Source: a virus
IMG/VR virus record: IMGVR_UViG_3300025892_001683
Location: 1 to 52,747 of that record
Strand: one strand, 5' to 3'
Length of the DNA stretch: 52,747 nucleotides
In this document: positions 22,378-31,451 of the stretch, piece after piece
Position numbering within the stretch: position 1 is the first letter of the stretch
Layout of the letters: every line of letters starts with the position of its first letter
Made by a program: the position numbers and the translations under genes
Notes under the pieces: generated by a model
Databases searched by the model: none
The model's input: only the letters and a program-made list of their open reading frames with translations
Told to the model about the DNA's origin: nothing

Positions 22378-22381
22378 AGCA

Positions 22382-22678
22382 CTATCCGTTCGCTATAACA
22401 TTGCCACTTGCTGTGGCTGCTGCATTTGGAACCCAACTACCATGACCAGCAGTTGCATCTCCTAGTCTATGAACAGCAATACTATTAGCAAATACATTTG
22501 GTGAAGCACCTACTGCAGGGTCACCACAAGCAGTTACATCACCTAGTCTTACTGTTGAACTATCGTTTGTAAAAACATTTGGTGAGCCTGATGCGTAAGA
22601 AGTTTGATGGAAAGGACTTGGTGTAGGACTTGCGTGTCCAACGTGTACGTCCTGTCCTACTCTTACTACGCCAGGCAT
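22382..22678 (-). CDS. PAAR-repeat spike tip protein (gp5.4-like)
   Basis: The 98-residue protein has the PAAR pattern: MPGVVRVGQDVHVGHASP, then SPNVFTNDSSTVRLGDVTACGD, SPNVFANSIAVHRLGDATAGHG and a terminal ASGNVIANG. PAAR proteins form a sharp zinc- or iron-bound cone at the tip of the central tail spike; T4 gp5.4 is the phage example. His and Cys residues at conserved turns fit metal binding. It shares one base with the upstream gene stop (TAATG overlap) in a tightly packed tail cluster. Confidence 0.9.
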   Translation of the reverse strand: MPGVVRVGQDVHVGHASPTPSPFHQTSYASGSPNVFTNDSSTVRLGDVTACGDPAVGASPNVFANSIAVHRLGDATAGHGSWVPNAAATASGNVIANG

Positions 22679-22965
22679 TATGTTGCTATTCCAGTTGTGC
22701 TTGTAATATATTGTTTAGACATGTCGTCTTGTGTTTTTACAACACAAACTACTTTGCTATTATCTATTGACACTGTAGCGTCAGTACCAATAGTAAACAT
22801 AAATGGTGCTAGACCTAAGCCTTTTTGTGTTGCTGTAACCATTAAAGGTTTAGACAGTACCATAGCACTGTTTTTATCTTCTTTGTATCTTGCGACAACT
22901 TCCTCGCCTGATGTAAGTTTAATAGAGACTGTGTCTCCTACTTTGTAAGGTGTTTCAATTATCAT
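22678..22965 (-). CDS. Sm-like small beta-barrel phage protein
   Basis: The 95-residue protein begins MIIETPYKVGDTVSIKLTSGEEVVARYKEDKNSAMVLSKPL, a strand-rich pattern like Sm/LSm-type small barrels annotated in marine T4-like phages. The second half has SIDNSKVVCVVKTQDDMSKQYI. It overlaps glutaredoxin by 4 bp and the PAAR gene by 1 bp. RNA binding or a baseplate role are both possible. No catalytic motif is seen. Confidence 0.6.
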   Translation of the reverse strand: MIIETPYKVGDTVSIKLTSGEEVVARYKEDKNSAMVLSKPLMVTATQKGLGLAPFMFTIGTDATVSIDNSKVVCVVKTQDDMSKQYITSTTGIAT

Positions 22966-23213
22966 ATAGTGTGTCCTGTTCCGTTGTATCCTGTGTCATC
23001 TAGATACTTTTCAAATTCATTATAACCGCCAATTGTTTTACCATTAATTTTAATTTGCGGCACTGTTCTTGCACCTGGAAACCATTCAAGTAATTCTTCT
23101 CTTGAATAATCTGTTCCTAGTGATTTATATGTGTGTTCAAGTTGACGTGTTTTGCATAAGTTTACTGCCTTAACACAAAAAGGACAACTTGGTTTTCCGT
23201 ATATCTCAATCAT
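22962..23213 (-). CDS. grx: Glutaredoxin
   Basis: The 83-residue thioredoxin-fold protein starts MIEIYGKPSCPFCVKAV with the CPFC redox motif, followed by ARTVPQIKINGKTIGGYNEF containing the cis-Pro and the GG glutathione-binding turn. It probably serves as hydrogen donor for the class Ia ribonucleotide reductase encoded just upstream, as T4 NrdC does, and could recycle the peroxiredoxin. I start at ATG 23213, which makes an ATGA overlap with the upstream 47-aa ORF. An in-frame ATG at 23228 is the alternative. Confidence 0.88.
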   Translation of the reverse strand: MIEIYGKPSCPFCVKAVNLCKTRQLEHTYKSLGTDYSREELLEWFPGARTVPQIKINGKTIGGYNEFEKYLDDTGYNGTGHTI

Positions 23214-23353
23214 TCTTTCATCATCCATTTCTTTAAAAATTGTTGTTGTTGCTTATCTGTATATATGTATTTAGATTCGCCTGATACAAACAATCTGAAT
23301 TTCTGCAGAAGTGCAATTTTCCAATCTATCAACTGTAGTAAAAAATATCTCAT
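23210..23353 (-). CDS. Possible 47-residue ORF between nrdB and glutaredoxin
   Basis: ATG 23351-23353 to TGA, encoding a basic peptide (MRYFLLQLIDWKIALLQKF, FLKKWMMKE). It overlaps the glutaredoxin start in an ATGA arrangement, as is usual in this cluster. No clear Shine-Dalgarno. Confidence 0.4.
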   Translation of the reverse strand: MRYFLLQLIDWKIALLQKFRLFVSGESKYIYTDKQQQQFLKKWMMKE

Positions 23354-23356
23354 ACG

Positions 23357-23524
23357 TTAACCAGAATAAATTACTGATCCTTTTTTATCAGTAACTCTTA
23401 CCATAATAACATTTTGTCTTTTCTTTCCTAAAGCAGCAGAAATAGCCTGTGCTTCTGAACCGTATGATCCAATTGTTACCCAAGATTCGTATGGTGAATG
23501 TTTTTTAAATTGAGCTTTGAACAT
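23357..23524 (-). CDS. 55-residue unassigned protein downstream of nrdB
   Basis: ATG 23522-23524 to TAA. The peptide (MFKAQFKKHSPYESWVTIGS, SAALGKKRQNVIMVRVTDKKG) looks like a small beta-beta-alpha-beta domain. It lies 12 bp after nrdB. Composition is like its neighbours, supporting a real gene. Family not known. Confidence 0.55.
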   Translation of the reverse strand: MFKAQFKKHSPYESWVTIGSYGSEAQAISAALGKKRQNVIMVRVTDKKGSVIYSG

Positions 23525-23536
23525 ACTAATACTTAT

Positions 23537-24667
23537 CTAAAGTTCGAAACCTTTGAAGGTATCTTTCTCAACATCTTGTTTAACACCCCCAACGATATAA
23601 CTTTCTACTTCTGTTTCTTGTGGAGCAACTTGCAAGCCTGAGCTAGATAGCCAGTGCTGTGTCCACGGTAAAGGATTAGTGTTTAATGGACGATCGTAGA
23701 TTGTTTTAAGTCCTAGTGCTTTTAATCTCTTATTAGCAATAAACTCTACATATGAATGTAGTAGATTTGCATTAAGTCCTACAATTGATCCTTTTGCAAA
23801 AAGATAATCTGCCCAACGCTTTTCTTCTTCAACACACTCACGCCACATTTCATAAACTTCTTCTTCACACTCTTTAGCAATCTTAACAAAATCTGGATCA
23901 TCATCACCTTTCATCCAATGCTTTAAAATGTGTGTAGATAAATTCAAATGTGTTGCTTCATCACGTGCAATCAACGAAATAATCTTTGCAGATCCTTCCA
24001 TCTTCTTTAGCTCGCCAAATGCAAACGTACATGCAAATGATACATAGAAACGTAAACCTTCTAAAATGTTTACAGTCATCATTGCTTTGTATAATTGCTT
24101 CTTGACTTCATACATATCGCCTTTCTTATGATGGAACCAATTGTCTGCAATCTCATTAAACTTGTCGTATTCTTTAGTAACACTTTCTGCTCTAGCAAGA
24201 ATTTCTTTGTCTTCTAAGATAGTATCAAATACTTCGCTAGGATTTGCATAAACATTTTTTACAATGTGTGTATATGAACGACTGTGAATTGTTTCTTGAA
24301 AGTCCCAAGCCACAATACAACTTTCTAATTCAGGATTAGAACAGTATGGTAGGAAAGCAAGACAAGGTCCACGTCCCTGTACACTATCTAATAGTGTTTG
24401 ATATTTTAAGTTACTTGTAAAAATATGTTTTTCTTCTTCACGAAAGTCTTGATAGTCTGCTCTGTCTTTCTGTAAAGAAACTTCTTCAGGTCTCCAAAAG
24501 TAACCTAACATAGTTTGATTAAGTTTGTCATACTCTGGATAACGAAATACGTCATAACGTTGTGTGTTACCGTCTTCTCCAAAGAACATAAATTCTTTAG
24601 TAAAGTCTACTTTCTTTTTGTTGAATACTGTTTTAGCCAATGTCTGTCTCTCTCTCTTTTTCGTCAT
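23537..24667 (-). CDS. nrdB: Class Ia ribonucleotide reductase, small subunit
   Basis: The 376-residue protein has the diiron ligands and the radical Tyr of NrdB: VAWDFQETIHSRSYTH (Asp, Glu, His, and the Tyr in SYTH) and ARDEATHLNLS (Glu and His). It supplies the tyrosyl radical for reduction of ribonucleoside diphosphates. The C-terminal tail TFKGFEL is the peptide that docks to NrdA. It lies 8 bp downstream of nrdA and is followed by glutaredoxin, a usual phage nucleotide module. No intron or intein interrupts it. Confidence 0.95.
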   Translation of the reverse strand: MTKKRERQTLAKTVFNKKKVDFTKEFMFFGEDGNTQRYDVFRYPEYDKLNQTMLGYFWRPEEVSLQKDRADYQDFREEEKHIFTSNLKYQTLLDSVQGRGPCLAFLPYCSNPELESCIVAWDFQETIHSRSYTHIVKNVYANPSEVFDTILEDKEILARAESVTKEYDKFNEIADNWFHHKKGDMYEVKKQLYKAMMTVNILEGLRFYVSFACTFAFGELKKMEGSAKIISLIARDEATHLNLSTHILKHWMKGDDDPDFVKIAKECEEEVYEMWRECVEEEKRWADYLFAKGSIVGLNANLLHSYVEFIANKRLKALGLKTIYDRPLNTNPLPWTQHWLSSSGLQVAPQETEVESYIVGGVKQDVEKDTFKGFEL

Positions 24668-24675
24668 ACGTTCTA

Positions 24676-27066
24676 TTATATATTACATGCTTCGCATTCT
24701 TCGCCGTCATCAATATCCACAGTGATAGTTTCTTTACCATTCACATGTCCATTAACTCCATTATGGCCATTTATAGTGCCGTTCATTGTAGCACCATTAA
24801 TTTGATTGTCAACTGTAGTTTCTTCCAAACCAGCAGGTTGAACATTCTCATCATCACCCTTAAAGTCATAAGTGTTTTGATAGTAACTAGTCTTCCAACC
24901 CATCTTGTAGGTTGTTAACATATCTTTCATCATAACACTTAACGGTACTTCGTTGTTTTCAAAGTGTGTTGGGTTATAACTCCAGTTACCGCTAATTGCT
25001 TGATCGTAAAACTTCTGCATAGCAGCGACAATATTTATATAACCTTCATTGCTGGGCATATCCCAAAGCAATGTATAAAAATTCTTTAGTTGACCAAACT
25101 GCGGAACAACTTGTTTAAGAGGCCCTTTCTTTGACTTCTTAATGGACAAGAAAGCTCTTGGTGGTTCAATACCGTTGGTTGCGTTTGACACAACGGAACT
25201 GCTTTCTGATGGCATCTGTGCGGACAAAGTGCTGTGCCGTAGTCCGTGCTTCTTAATATCGTTTCGTAAAGTTTTCCAATCATACTGTAACTTCGCCTTA
25301 ATAACATTATCGACATCTTTCTTATATGTGTCAATGGGTAAGATGCCGTCTGCATATTTAGTACGACTGAAGCCTTCACACGCACCGCGTTCTTGAGCAA
25401 GTTCGTTACTTGCAACAAGTAGATAGTATTGGAATGCTTCTGAAAGTTCGTGTACTAGTTTCCATGCCTCTGGATTATCATACTTAACTTTATGCTTTGC
25501 AAGATAGTGTGCAAGGCCAATGTAACCAATACCAAGCGAACGTCTTGATTTAGTGCTTAGTTCAGCAGCCTTAACAGGATAACCTTGATAGTCAATAATT
25601 TCTTCTAATGCTCTTACTGCAAGATCACATAAGTTTTCTAATTCTTCTAGTTTGTTAATTAAACCTACGTTAATAGCAGAAAGAATACAAAGAGCAATTT
25701 CGCCTTCTTCATCATCAATGTGTTGAATAGGCTTAGTTGGTAGTGTAATTTCTTGACACAAGTTACTCATAAAGATCGGATCTTTAAATGAACTGTGTGA
25801 GTTACAATGATCAACATTCATAATATAGATACGTCCTGTTTCAGCACGTTCTTTTAATAAGTCACCAAAAAGATCTCTTGCCTTAATTTTCTTCTTTCTA
25901 AGAGATGTTTTTCTTTCTGCTGCTTCATATACTTCTTGAAACTTATCGTTGTCACCTGAGTAAAATGCATCATACACTTCTGGGACATCGTGTGGCGAGA
26001 AAAGAGTTATGTCTTTATCAGCCAACAGCCTTTCGTAAAATACTTTATTGATTTGAATTGAATAATCTAATTTACGTACACGATTGTCTTCAGTACCTTT
26101 GTTATTTTTAAGTACAAGAATATCTTCAATCTCATAATGCCAAATAGGAAAGTGTGTAGTTGCACTACCACCACGTACACCATTTTGTGTACAACTTCTT
26201 ACTGTGCTTTCGTAAACTTTTAAGAATGGGACAACGCCTGTATGGGCTACTTCTCCACCTCGTATTTTTGAATTGATTGCTCTTGTTCTTCCTGAGTTAA
26301 TCCCAATTCCTGCCCTTTGAGCAATGTAGTAACCGATCGCGCTATTAGAGCTAAAGATACTAGGAAGAGTATCATCCACATCAACAAGAACACAACTGGC
26401 AAACTGACGAATAGGAGTACGCACTCCTGCCATGACAGGGGTTGGTATGTTGATTTTAAAAAGTGAAGTCGCGTCATAATATTTTTTCACGTATGATAAA
26501 CGTGTCTCCTTAGGATATTCAGCAAATAGTGTTGCAGCAATCATCATATACATATGCTGTGGCGTTTCAAAAATGTCGCCGTTACTTCTATCCTGACACA
26601 AGTACTTATCTACAACTTGACGTAATCCAGCGTATGTAAATTCTTCGTTACGATCATGTTTGATATATGTGTTTAATTTTTTTAGTTCAGTGTCTGTATA
26701 TTTTTCTTTAATATTAGAATCGTATACGCCACGCTTAATATTCATATCGATAATTTCTGTTAACGACTGATGTTCGTATCTACCGTAAACTTTTTTATGT
26801 AAAGTATACAGTAACAATCTTGCTGCTGCATATTGATAGTTAGGTGCTTCTAATGATATAAGATCATTAGCACTCTTTACTAATATATTTTGAATTTCAT
26901 CTGTTGTCATGCCGTCATAAAATTGTAAATCAGCATTCATCTCTATTTGAGATGCACTTACACCAGAAAGACCGTTACAAGCCTCATCGACTACAAAGTG
27001 CATCTTATCTAAATTTAGTATTTCCTTGGAGCCGGAACGCTTCGTGATGTAAATCTCTTTTGTCAT
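24676..27066 (-). CDS. nrdA: Class Ia ribonucleotide reductase, large subunit
   Basis: The 796-residue protein starts with an ATP-cone (ITKRSGSKEILNLDKMHFVV). Catalytic Cys residues are in QFASCVLVDV, MSNLCQEITLPT (with the Asn-x-Cys-x-Glu radical triad) and LCILSAINVG, and the mobile C-terminal pair is in EECEACNI. A low-complexity Asn/Gly linker (NGATMNGTINGHNG) precedes the tail. It makes deoxynucleotides for replication. A late-promoter-like GATAAATA at 27108-27115 lies upstream, which is unexpected for a nucleotide gene, so it may also be read from further upstream. Complete and uninterrupted. Confidence 0.96.
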   Translation of the reverse strand: MTKEIYITKRSGSKEILNLDKMHFVVDEACNGLSGVSASQIEMNADLQFYDGMTTDEIQNILVKSANDLISLEAPNYQYAAARLLLYTLHKKVYGRYEHQSLTEIIDMNIKRGVYDSNIKEKYTDTELKKLNTYIKHDRNEEFTYAGLRQVVDKYLCQDRSNGDIFETPQHMYMMIAATLFAEYPKETRLSYVKKYYDATSLFKINIPTPVMAGVRTPIRQFASCVLVDVDDTLPSIFSSNSAIGYYIAQRAGIGINSGRTRAINSKIRGGEVAHTGVVPFLKVYESTVRSCTQNGVRGGSATTHFPIWHYEIEDILVLKNNKGTEDNRVRKLDYSIQINKVFYERLLADKDITLFSPHDVPEVYDAFYSGDNDKFQEVYEAAERKTSLRKKKIKARDLFGDLLKERAETGRIYIMNVDHCNSHSSFKDPIFMSNLCQEITLPTKPIQHIDDEEGEIALCILSAINVGLINKLEELENLCDLAVRALEEIIDYQGYPVKAAELSTKSRRSLGIGYIGLAHYLAKHKVKYDNPEAWKLVHELSEAFQYYLLVASNELAQERGACEGFSRTKYADGILPIDTYKKDVDNVIKAKLQYDWKTLRNDIKKHGLRHSTLSAQMPSESSSVVSNATNGIEPPRAFLSIKKSKKGPLKQVVPQFGQLKNFYTLLWDMPSNEGYINIVAAMQKFYDQAISGNWSYNPTHFENNEVPLSVMMKDMLTTYKMGWKTSYYQNTYDFKGDDENVQPAGLEETTVDNQINGATMNGTINGHNGVNGHVNGKETITVDIDDGEECEACNI

Positions 27067-27107
27067 CTTTTTTTCTTGCCTCTATTCCTTAATTATTTGT
27101 ATAAGGG

Positions 27108-27115
27108 TATTTATC
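27108..27115 (-). promoter_or_regulatory. Putative T4-type late promoter upstream of nrdA
   Basis: The minus strand reads GATAAATA followed by CCC, 42 bp upstream of the nrdA ATG. This 3' context is less like the others (usually CT), so confidence is moderate. Confidence 0.4.
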
Positions 27116-27244
27116 AGGATTGGTTTTACCCACCCATATTACAGAACAAATGAAGATACCTTTTCTTCATGTGCATTTAATTAGTTTTTATTGTAACAGA
27201 AAGTGTTCAAGAACGCAATAGAAAAAGCGTTCAAAAGCGCAAAA

Positions 27245-28825
27245 TTATACACCGTAGGAAACATCAAAAGATATATTGCCTGTTTGTCCTGTTGTCAAAG
27301 GATTTTTATAGTACAATACAATTGTTTCTACGCCACTGTCCGTATCATTGTCTCTTAGTTCTACATCAAACTGAAAGTTACTCATAATTTTGCCACCCTC
27401 AGAAGTTGTTCCTAAGTCTGAATATTGATACTCATCTGTAAAACTAATCTTCTGTAAGCCGTCACCGACTGTCATAACTAGTTTTCCGTATCTTACATGA
27501 ACACCTAATCTTAAAATGTAGTTTAACGATATAAAATTGTTTAATGCGCCGAAGACCGCTACTGGTCTAAAACTGTTAGATAAAAATATCTGTGAATTAT
27601 TTCTATTTGTAATCTGTGTAAAGTCTGAATTTACAACCTCTGCTATACCTGTAATTGTTTCTGAACTTACAATACCTGCATTTTGTTGTCTGTTAGAAAA
27701 ACAATTGTGTACAATGTTGTCAGTACTTTCACCAAACGATATCATTGGCCAAACAGGATTGGCTGCTGTGTTAGTGCTGTTACCACAGTTTGTAAATGTA
27801 GACCCTGTAAATTTAGTTCCTGAACCCCAGTTACTTGTAAACACATATCTACTTACTTCTTGGAATTCACAATCTTTAATTTGCCAATTGTTTGCTTGCC
27901 CACTGACACCAATAACATTAATTGATGTATCGTTAATAAAGAATTTACAATCATGGAAGTCAACTTTAGTATCAGTTACAATTGTTTGACTACACTTAAC
28001 ACTCAAAGCATTGCTTTCAAATAAACAGTCCTTAAATTTAATGTCGTCAACTTTGATACCTGCTGTTGAGTTTGTCCAAAACACTGCACTATCTATTGTA
28101 GATAAGTTAATGCTTGTTGAAGGAGTACTTAATAAGTATTCGCCTTTCCAAGTAACATTTTTAAAAGTTGAATTTTTCAAACCTGATATAACAGTTTGTC
28201 CACTTGACCTTTCGATAGTCAAATTCTCAATTACAATATTTTCTGGTCTGTCGCTACTTGTAAAACTTGAAAGCGCAGTTGTTCCTGCAGATGTAATAAA
28301 TTTAATATTTGTTGTGTCTATTTTAAGTTTTGCACCTGACTGTGTTTCTCCACGTAATATTACATTACTAGGTATCTCTAAGTCACTAGTAAATAGGTAT
28401 TCTCCATTAGGTACTTTTAAGACTTTTTTATATGTGTCGTCAGTATTTCTAAATAGTTCTGTAAATGCATTTACAAATGCTTGGTTAGCAGATGTAGAAC
28501 CATCTGGTACGGCACCATAATCAATAACAGAAACTTCAATTTCATCTACCTTACCTAATAGTGTTCTTGGTTGAGATAATGTAATTGCAGGATCGTCTGA
28601 TGAGAATCTATAACTGTTGGCAAGTTCTAGTATGTTATCATGCTCAGTAATTACTTTAGTATTACCTACATACGGAGCACCTTCTTGAACTGAACCGTTA
28701 CCAATATACAGTTCTTGTGTATCTACTGCCCATGCAAGTTCAGCAGAACTTAACTGCGGAACACCACTGCTTGAATTCTTTTGACCTCTACGGATCTGGA
28801 TTTTGCTTATTTGAACAACAGCCAC
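27245..28825 (-). CDS. Tail spike with pectate-lyase-like beta helix
   Basis: The 526-residue protein starts MAVVQISKIQIRRGQKNSSS, with SAELAWAVDTQELYIGNG, a virion-attachment leader common in marine T4-like fibres. It is followed by ISVIDYGAVPDGSTSANQAFVNAF, the start of a pectate_lyase_3-type right-handed beta helix (about 95-400; PENIVIENLTIERSSG, VKIDDIKFKDCLFE-like coils). The C-terminal 110 residues form a separate beta domain. It likely binds or cuts host surface glycan. A late-promoter motif (28851-28858) lies just upstream of its ATG. Confidence 0.82.
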   Translation of the reverse strand: MAVVQISKIQIRRGQKNSSSGVPQLSSAELAWAVDTQELYIGNGSVQEGAPYVGNTKVITEHDNILELANSYRFSSDDPAITLSQPRTLLGKVDEIEVSVIDYGAVPDGSTSANQAFVNAFTELFRNTDDTYKKVLKVPNGEYLFTSDLEIPSNVILRGETQSGAKLKIDTTNIKFITSAGTTALSSFTSSDRPENIVIENLTIERSSGQTVISGLKNSTFKNVTWKGEYLLSTPSTSINLSTIDSAVFWTNSTAGIKVDDIKFKDCLFESNALSVKCSQTIVTDTKVDFHDCKFFINDTSINVIGVSGQANNWQIKDCEFQEVSRYVFTSNWGSGTKFTGSTFTNCGNSTNTAANPVWPMISFGESTDNIVHNCFSNRQQNAGIVSSETITGIAEVVNSDFTQITNRNNSQIFLSNSFRPVAVFGALNNFISLNYILRLGVHVRYGKLVMTVGDGLQKISFTDEYQYSDLGTTSEGGKIMSNFQFDVELRDNDTDSGVETIVLYYKNPLTTGQTGNISFDVSYGV

Positions 28826-28850
28826 TTAATAACTCCTAAATTGTTATTAG

Positions 28851-28858
28851 TATTTATC
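28851..28858 (-). promoter_or_regulatory. Putative T4-type late promoter for the tail spike
   Basis: The minus strand reads GATAAATA followed by CTAATAA, 25 bp upstream of the tail-spike ATG with AGGAG between. This supports late expression of a structural gene. Confidence 0.6.
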
Positions 28859-29555
28859 AGACTGAGTTGTAATACTCTTCTACTTTATTAAGCCACATAT
28901 CCTGGTACTTTGAAAAAGTGTCCTCTGTTACCTCAAATTGCTGGTATTGAAAGGCTCTACTACACATAAAGATAACGCCTGTCTTAATATCTGTGCCATA
29001 TACTTCGTTATGTGCCATAGCGTATGCCACAAGTTGCAAATAGTAATCTTCTACCCATTCTGCTTTCTTAGGCTTATTAGTTTGTTTGTGGTCCATTATA
29101 GCAGGTTTACCCTTATAAACACCACATAAGTCTGTTGTACCTGAGTATAGCCCTGGAAAGTATAAACTTTGCTCCATTGCCCATACTTCGTCAACATCTT
29201 TAAGTCCGTTCTCAATAATCACATCAGCCATCTTGTTCGCTTGTACGTGTACAGGATTGTTTCCTGGCTGTCTTTGCATACCAACTAAGAATCTTTCTAA
29301 GTTGCCGTGCATTGCAGTACCAACTCCGGCTGCTTCAGTTGTAATACGCCTAGCATTTTCTTCACCAACACGCTTGCGCCATTCAATAAGGTGAGTCATA
29401 TCTTTAGTTGCACCAAGGATAGTTGTAACACTTGGAAGTTTTTCACCGTCTGGTGTAAGGTATACACGTTTACGTGTAACTTTATCATTAATTTGTTTCA
29501 GCTCGTTATACTGATATCTTTCTACGAAGGGTGGTGGTGTTAAAGTCTTTGACAT
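28857..29555 (-). CDS. PD-(D/E)XK exonuclease, RecB/Cas4-like
   Basis: The 232-residue protein has LPSVTTILG at 40-48, a segment seen before the nuclease core in this family, then GVGTAMHGNLERFL with the conserved His. YSGTTDLCGVYKGKPAIMDHKQTNK follows (Asp142, Asp155 and Lys157 as the PD-DxK core), and YYLQLVAYAMA holds the motif IV Gln and Tyr. Such phage enzymes process DNA ends during recombination-dependent replication. It follows the 2OG oxygenase gene by 1 bp. Exonuclease direction and polarity are unknown. Confidence 0.78.
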   Translation of the reverse strand: MSKTLTPPPFVERYQYNELKQINDKVTRKRVYLTPDGEKLPSVTTILGATKDMTHLIEWRKRVGEENARRITTEAAGVGTAMHGNLERFLVGMQRQPGNNPVHVQANKMADVIIENGLKDVDEVWAMEQSLYFPGLYSGTTDLCGVYKGKPAIMDHKQTNKPKKAEWVEDYYLQLVAYAMAHNEVYGTDIKTGVIFMCSRAFQYQQFEVTEDTFSKYQDMWLNKVEEYYNSV

Positions 29556-29556
29556 A

Positions 29557-30207
29557 TTATAATACTAACCTATTGATTGGTGCTTTATCTTTCATCCATG
29601 AATCATGAAAATCTCCGTGTGCAAACACATTAAATGCTAAACAGTAACGCTTGTCTGTGTTAGATGTCATAGGAGTAGTTCCGTGTTCTAGGTAGGAAGG
29701 AAAAAGTATTGTTGTTCCTGTATTTGGTTTTGCTGACCAATTTTTGCTGTTAAAAATATTCCATTGTTTATATTTTGGTTTTAAGAAACCAAAAAGATTA
29801 TGTGCCTGCGGAGCATATATTTCAAACATACTTTCATCGTCGTCTGGAATATTAATATAACAAGTTCCAGATAGCAAACTGTTATCATGATTGTGTGCAG
29901 GTGCAAAATCACCCTGTTTGTGTACTGTTACCCAACTGTTGGTTATGTAAAATTCTATGTCGTCTTGTATTTGTAACATAGCATGTGCATAACCTTGAAT
30001 AATGTTTACCAGGTTGGATTTGAAACCAGCCATAACAGGATTATCTAATACTAGAGTATCTTCGGAGAGCCAGCCAACGCTTGACTCCATTTCATAATAC
30101 TCTAAGTTTCTTATGTGTTTTGCTACTTCTTCCGTAATCGGCAGTTCTGTAACACAGATTGGCTGAGAAAATAGTGGCAGTAGATCGGCTTTGGGTTCAT
30201 GTGTCAT
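29557..30207 (-). CDS. 2-oxoglutarate/Fe(II)-dependent oxygenase
   Basis: The 216-residue protein follows the 2OG-Fe(II) oxygenase family common in marine phages: FAPAHNHDNSLLSGTCYINI (iron-binding His and a conserved Ser-Gly) and LFPSYLEHGTTPMTSNTDKRY with His175 and Arg187 (the 2OG salt-bridge Arg). The frame is open further up, but ATG 30207 falls at the predicted transcription start of the promoter at 30215-30243 and no better start exists, so it may be leaderless. Substrate unknown; protein or DNA hydroxylation are both possible. Confidence 0.78.
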   Translation of the reverse strand: MTHEPKADLLPLFSQPICVTELPITEEVAKHIRNLEYYEMESSVGWLSEDTLVLDNPVMAGFKSNLVNIIQGYAHAMLQIQDDIEFYITNSWVTVHKQGDFAPAHNHDNSLLSGTCYINIPDDDESMFEIYAPQAHNLFGFLKPKYKQWNIFNSKNWSAKPNTGTTILFPSYLEHGTTPMTSNTDKRYCLAFNVFAHGDFHDSWMKDKAPINRLVL

Positions 30208-30214
30208 ACTGTAT

Positions 30215-30243
30215 ATAGTACTATCATTTTGTTTGCTTGTCAA
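30215..30243 (-). promoter_or_regulatory. Sigma70-type early promoter (2OG oxygenase and nuclease)
   Basis: The minus strand has TTGACA (30238-30243), 17 bp, TACTAT (30215-30220). It overlaps the end of the nitrilase-family gene. The ATG lies 7 bp after the -10, implying a leaderless mRNA. Confidence 0.7.
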
Positions 30244-31046
30244 GTATGATTGGCAATTAAATTTCCCCAAGGATGCATCTTTTCCATTGGTAACGTAACT
30301 GTGAAGTTGTGCTGTCCAATTTCAGATACGCCTGCAATTTTTTCACCTGATACCCAGCATCCGCTAGGAGATGAAGTTCTTCCATTATAAGGTTCTCCTT
30401 TCATATGGCAACTGCTGTCAACACTGATAACCACAATCCTAAAGATACTGCTTATTTGTTGTAACCAAGCAGTGTGCCAATCCCAATTAATCTGATCAAT
30501 TAACTCACCATTGCCACGAGCACCATTCGTGCAGTGTATTAGGATATTGACAGCGCCGTCCTTACAATATTGTTGTGGAAGGCAAGTCATTCCTCCGAGT
30601 GGTCCTCCCCAGAAATCATTGCATACCATAACACCGGCAGAGATACCAGGATGATTAGGAAGTTGAATAGGGTCGGTAGTTGGTGCAGGTTTACATCCTA
30701 ACTGTGTATCGTAAGGTATAATTTGGCTTTTCGGTTGATGATTTACAATCGTTCCTTGGTTGTTAATAATTAAACAATCGTTATATAAGTCTTCTCCGTC
30801 TTTTGCCATTGTGCCTAGGAATAAACCTGTTTGTGTTTCTCTCGATGCATTTAGCACAATCTCTAATGCTTCATCGCTTGAATCATTCGGGCTACTCTCT
30901 CCATACCCGCTCAGCGCACATTCTGGAGTGATTGCGTAATCACACCCAGGATTATCATAAAGAGATTTAGCAATATGATTGGCATTTCTAACAGTGTCAG
31001 AAGTGCAGTCCATTTGTATTCCCAAGAATTTTAAATCACTATTCAT
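30240..31046 (-). CDS. Carbon-nitrogen hydrolase (nitrilase superfamily)
   Basis: The 268-residue protein has the Glu-Lys-Cys triad of the nitrilase superfamily: TPECALSGYGESSP (Glu42), HQPKSQIIP (Lys106) and GVMVCNDFWGG (Cys142). These enzymes hydrolyse amides, N-carbamoyl amines or nitriles. Family members include aliphatic amidase, N-carbamoylputrescine amidase and the glutaminase domain of NAD synthetase. A phage use in polyamine or NAD metabolism is conceivable, but the branch cannot be told by eye. It ends against the promoter of the 2OG oxygenase. Confidence 0.85.
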   Translation of the reverse strand: MNSDLKFLGIQMDCTSDTVRNANHIAKSLYDNPGCDYAITPECALSGYGESSPNDSSDEALEIVLNASRETQTGLFLGTMAKDGEDLYNDCLIINNQGTIVNHQPKSQIIPYDTQLGCKPAPTTDPIQLPNHPGISAGVMVCNDFWGGPLGGMTCLPQQYCKDGAVNILIHCTNGARGNGELIDQINWDWHTAWLQQISSIFRIVVISVDSSCHMKGEPYNGRTSSPSGCWVSGEKIAGVSEIGQHNFTVTLPMEKMHPWGNLIANHT

Positions 31047-31091
31047 AATAGTATATATTTTACGCTGAGAGTTAAAATGTTAAGAGTGGTA

Positions 31092-31451
31092 TTATTGTTG
31101 CGCCAATTGCTGTGGCGCTGCACTTGCTGCTGTAGCATCTACTGCTGCTTGTGCGTCTGTTGCTCCGTCTGCTGGAGTCTCATCGTCTTGTGCTCCGGGA
31201 ACATTCAGTTCAATTCCATCTGCGTTAAAGTTCTTAACTAGATTTTGGATTGCTGGTGAACTATCGTACATCGCTTTGAACATTTCATAATCTGCCATTA
31301 GTGATGCATCGTTTGATTTAAGTATTCTATTAAGTCCTGCCCAATTCATCTTAGCAGGTACTTTCTTAGCAGATGCTCTGCCTATAAGATTTTTTAATAC
31401 AATAACATATCTATCAACCATCATGTTAGGAGAAAATTCTACAAATCTCAT
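31092..31451 (-). CDS. Unassigned protein with MR-x-x-EF leader, probable virion/internal protein
   Basis: The 119-residue protein begins MRFVEFSPNMMVDRYVIVLKN and ends in an Ala, Asp, Thr and Gln-rich tail (DGATDAQAAVDATAAS). The low-complexity tail is shared in style with the two genes upstream. One-base overlap with the preceding gene shows coupling. The short leader resembles those of other proteins here that may be targeted into the prohead. Function unknown. Confidence 0.6.
   Translation of the reverse strand: MRFVEFSPNMMVDRYVIVLKNLIGRASAKKVPAKMNWAGLNRILKSNDASLMADYEMFKAMYDSSPAIQNLVKNFNADGIELNVPGAQDDETPADGATDAQAAVDATAASAAPQQLAQQ

Noticed and set aside
23537-27066. Intein or intron in nrdA/nrdB
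   Set aside because: Both frames are unbroken, of normal length and hold all catalytic motifs in order.
28011-28520. Plus-strand ORF of 169 codons within the tail-spike region
   Set aside because: Antisense to a clear beta-helix gene, with composition typical of reverse-complement shadows.
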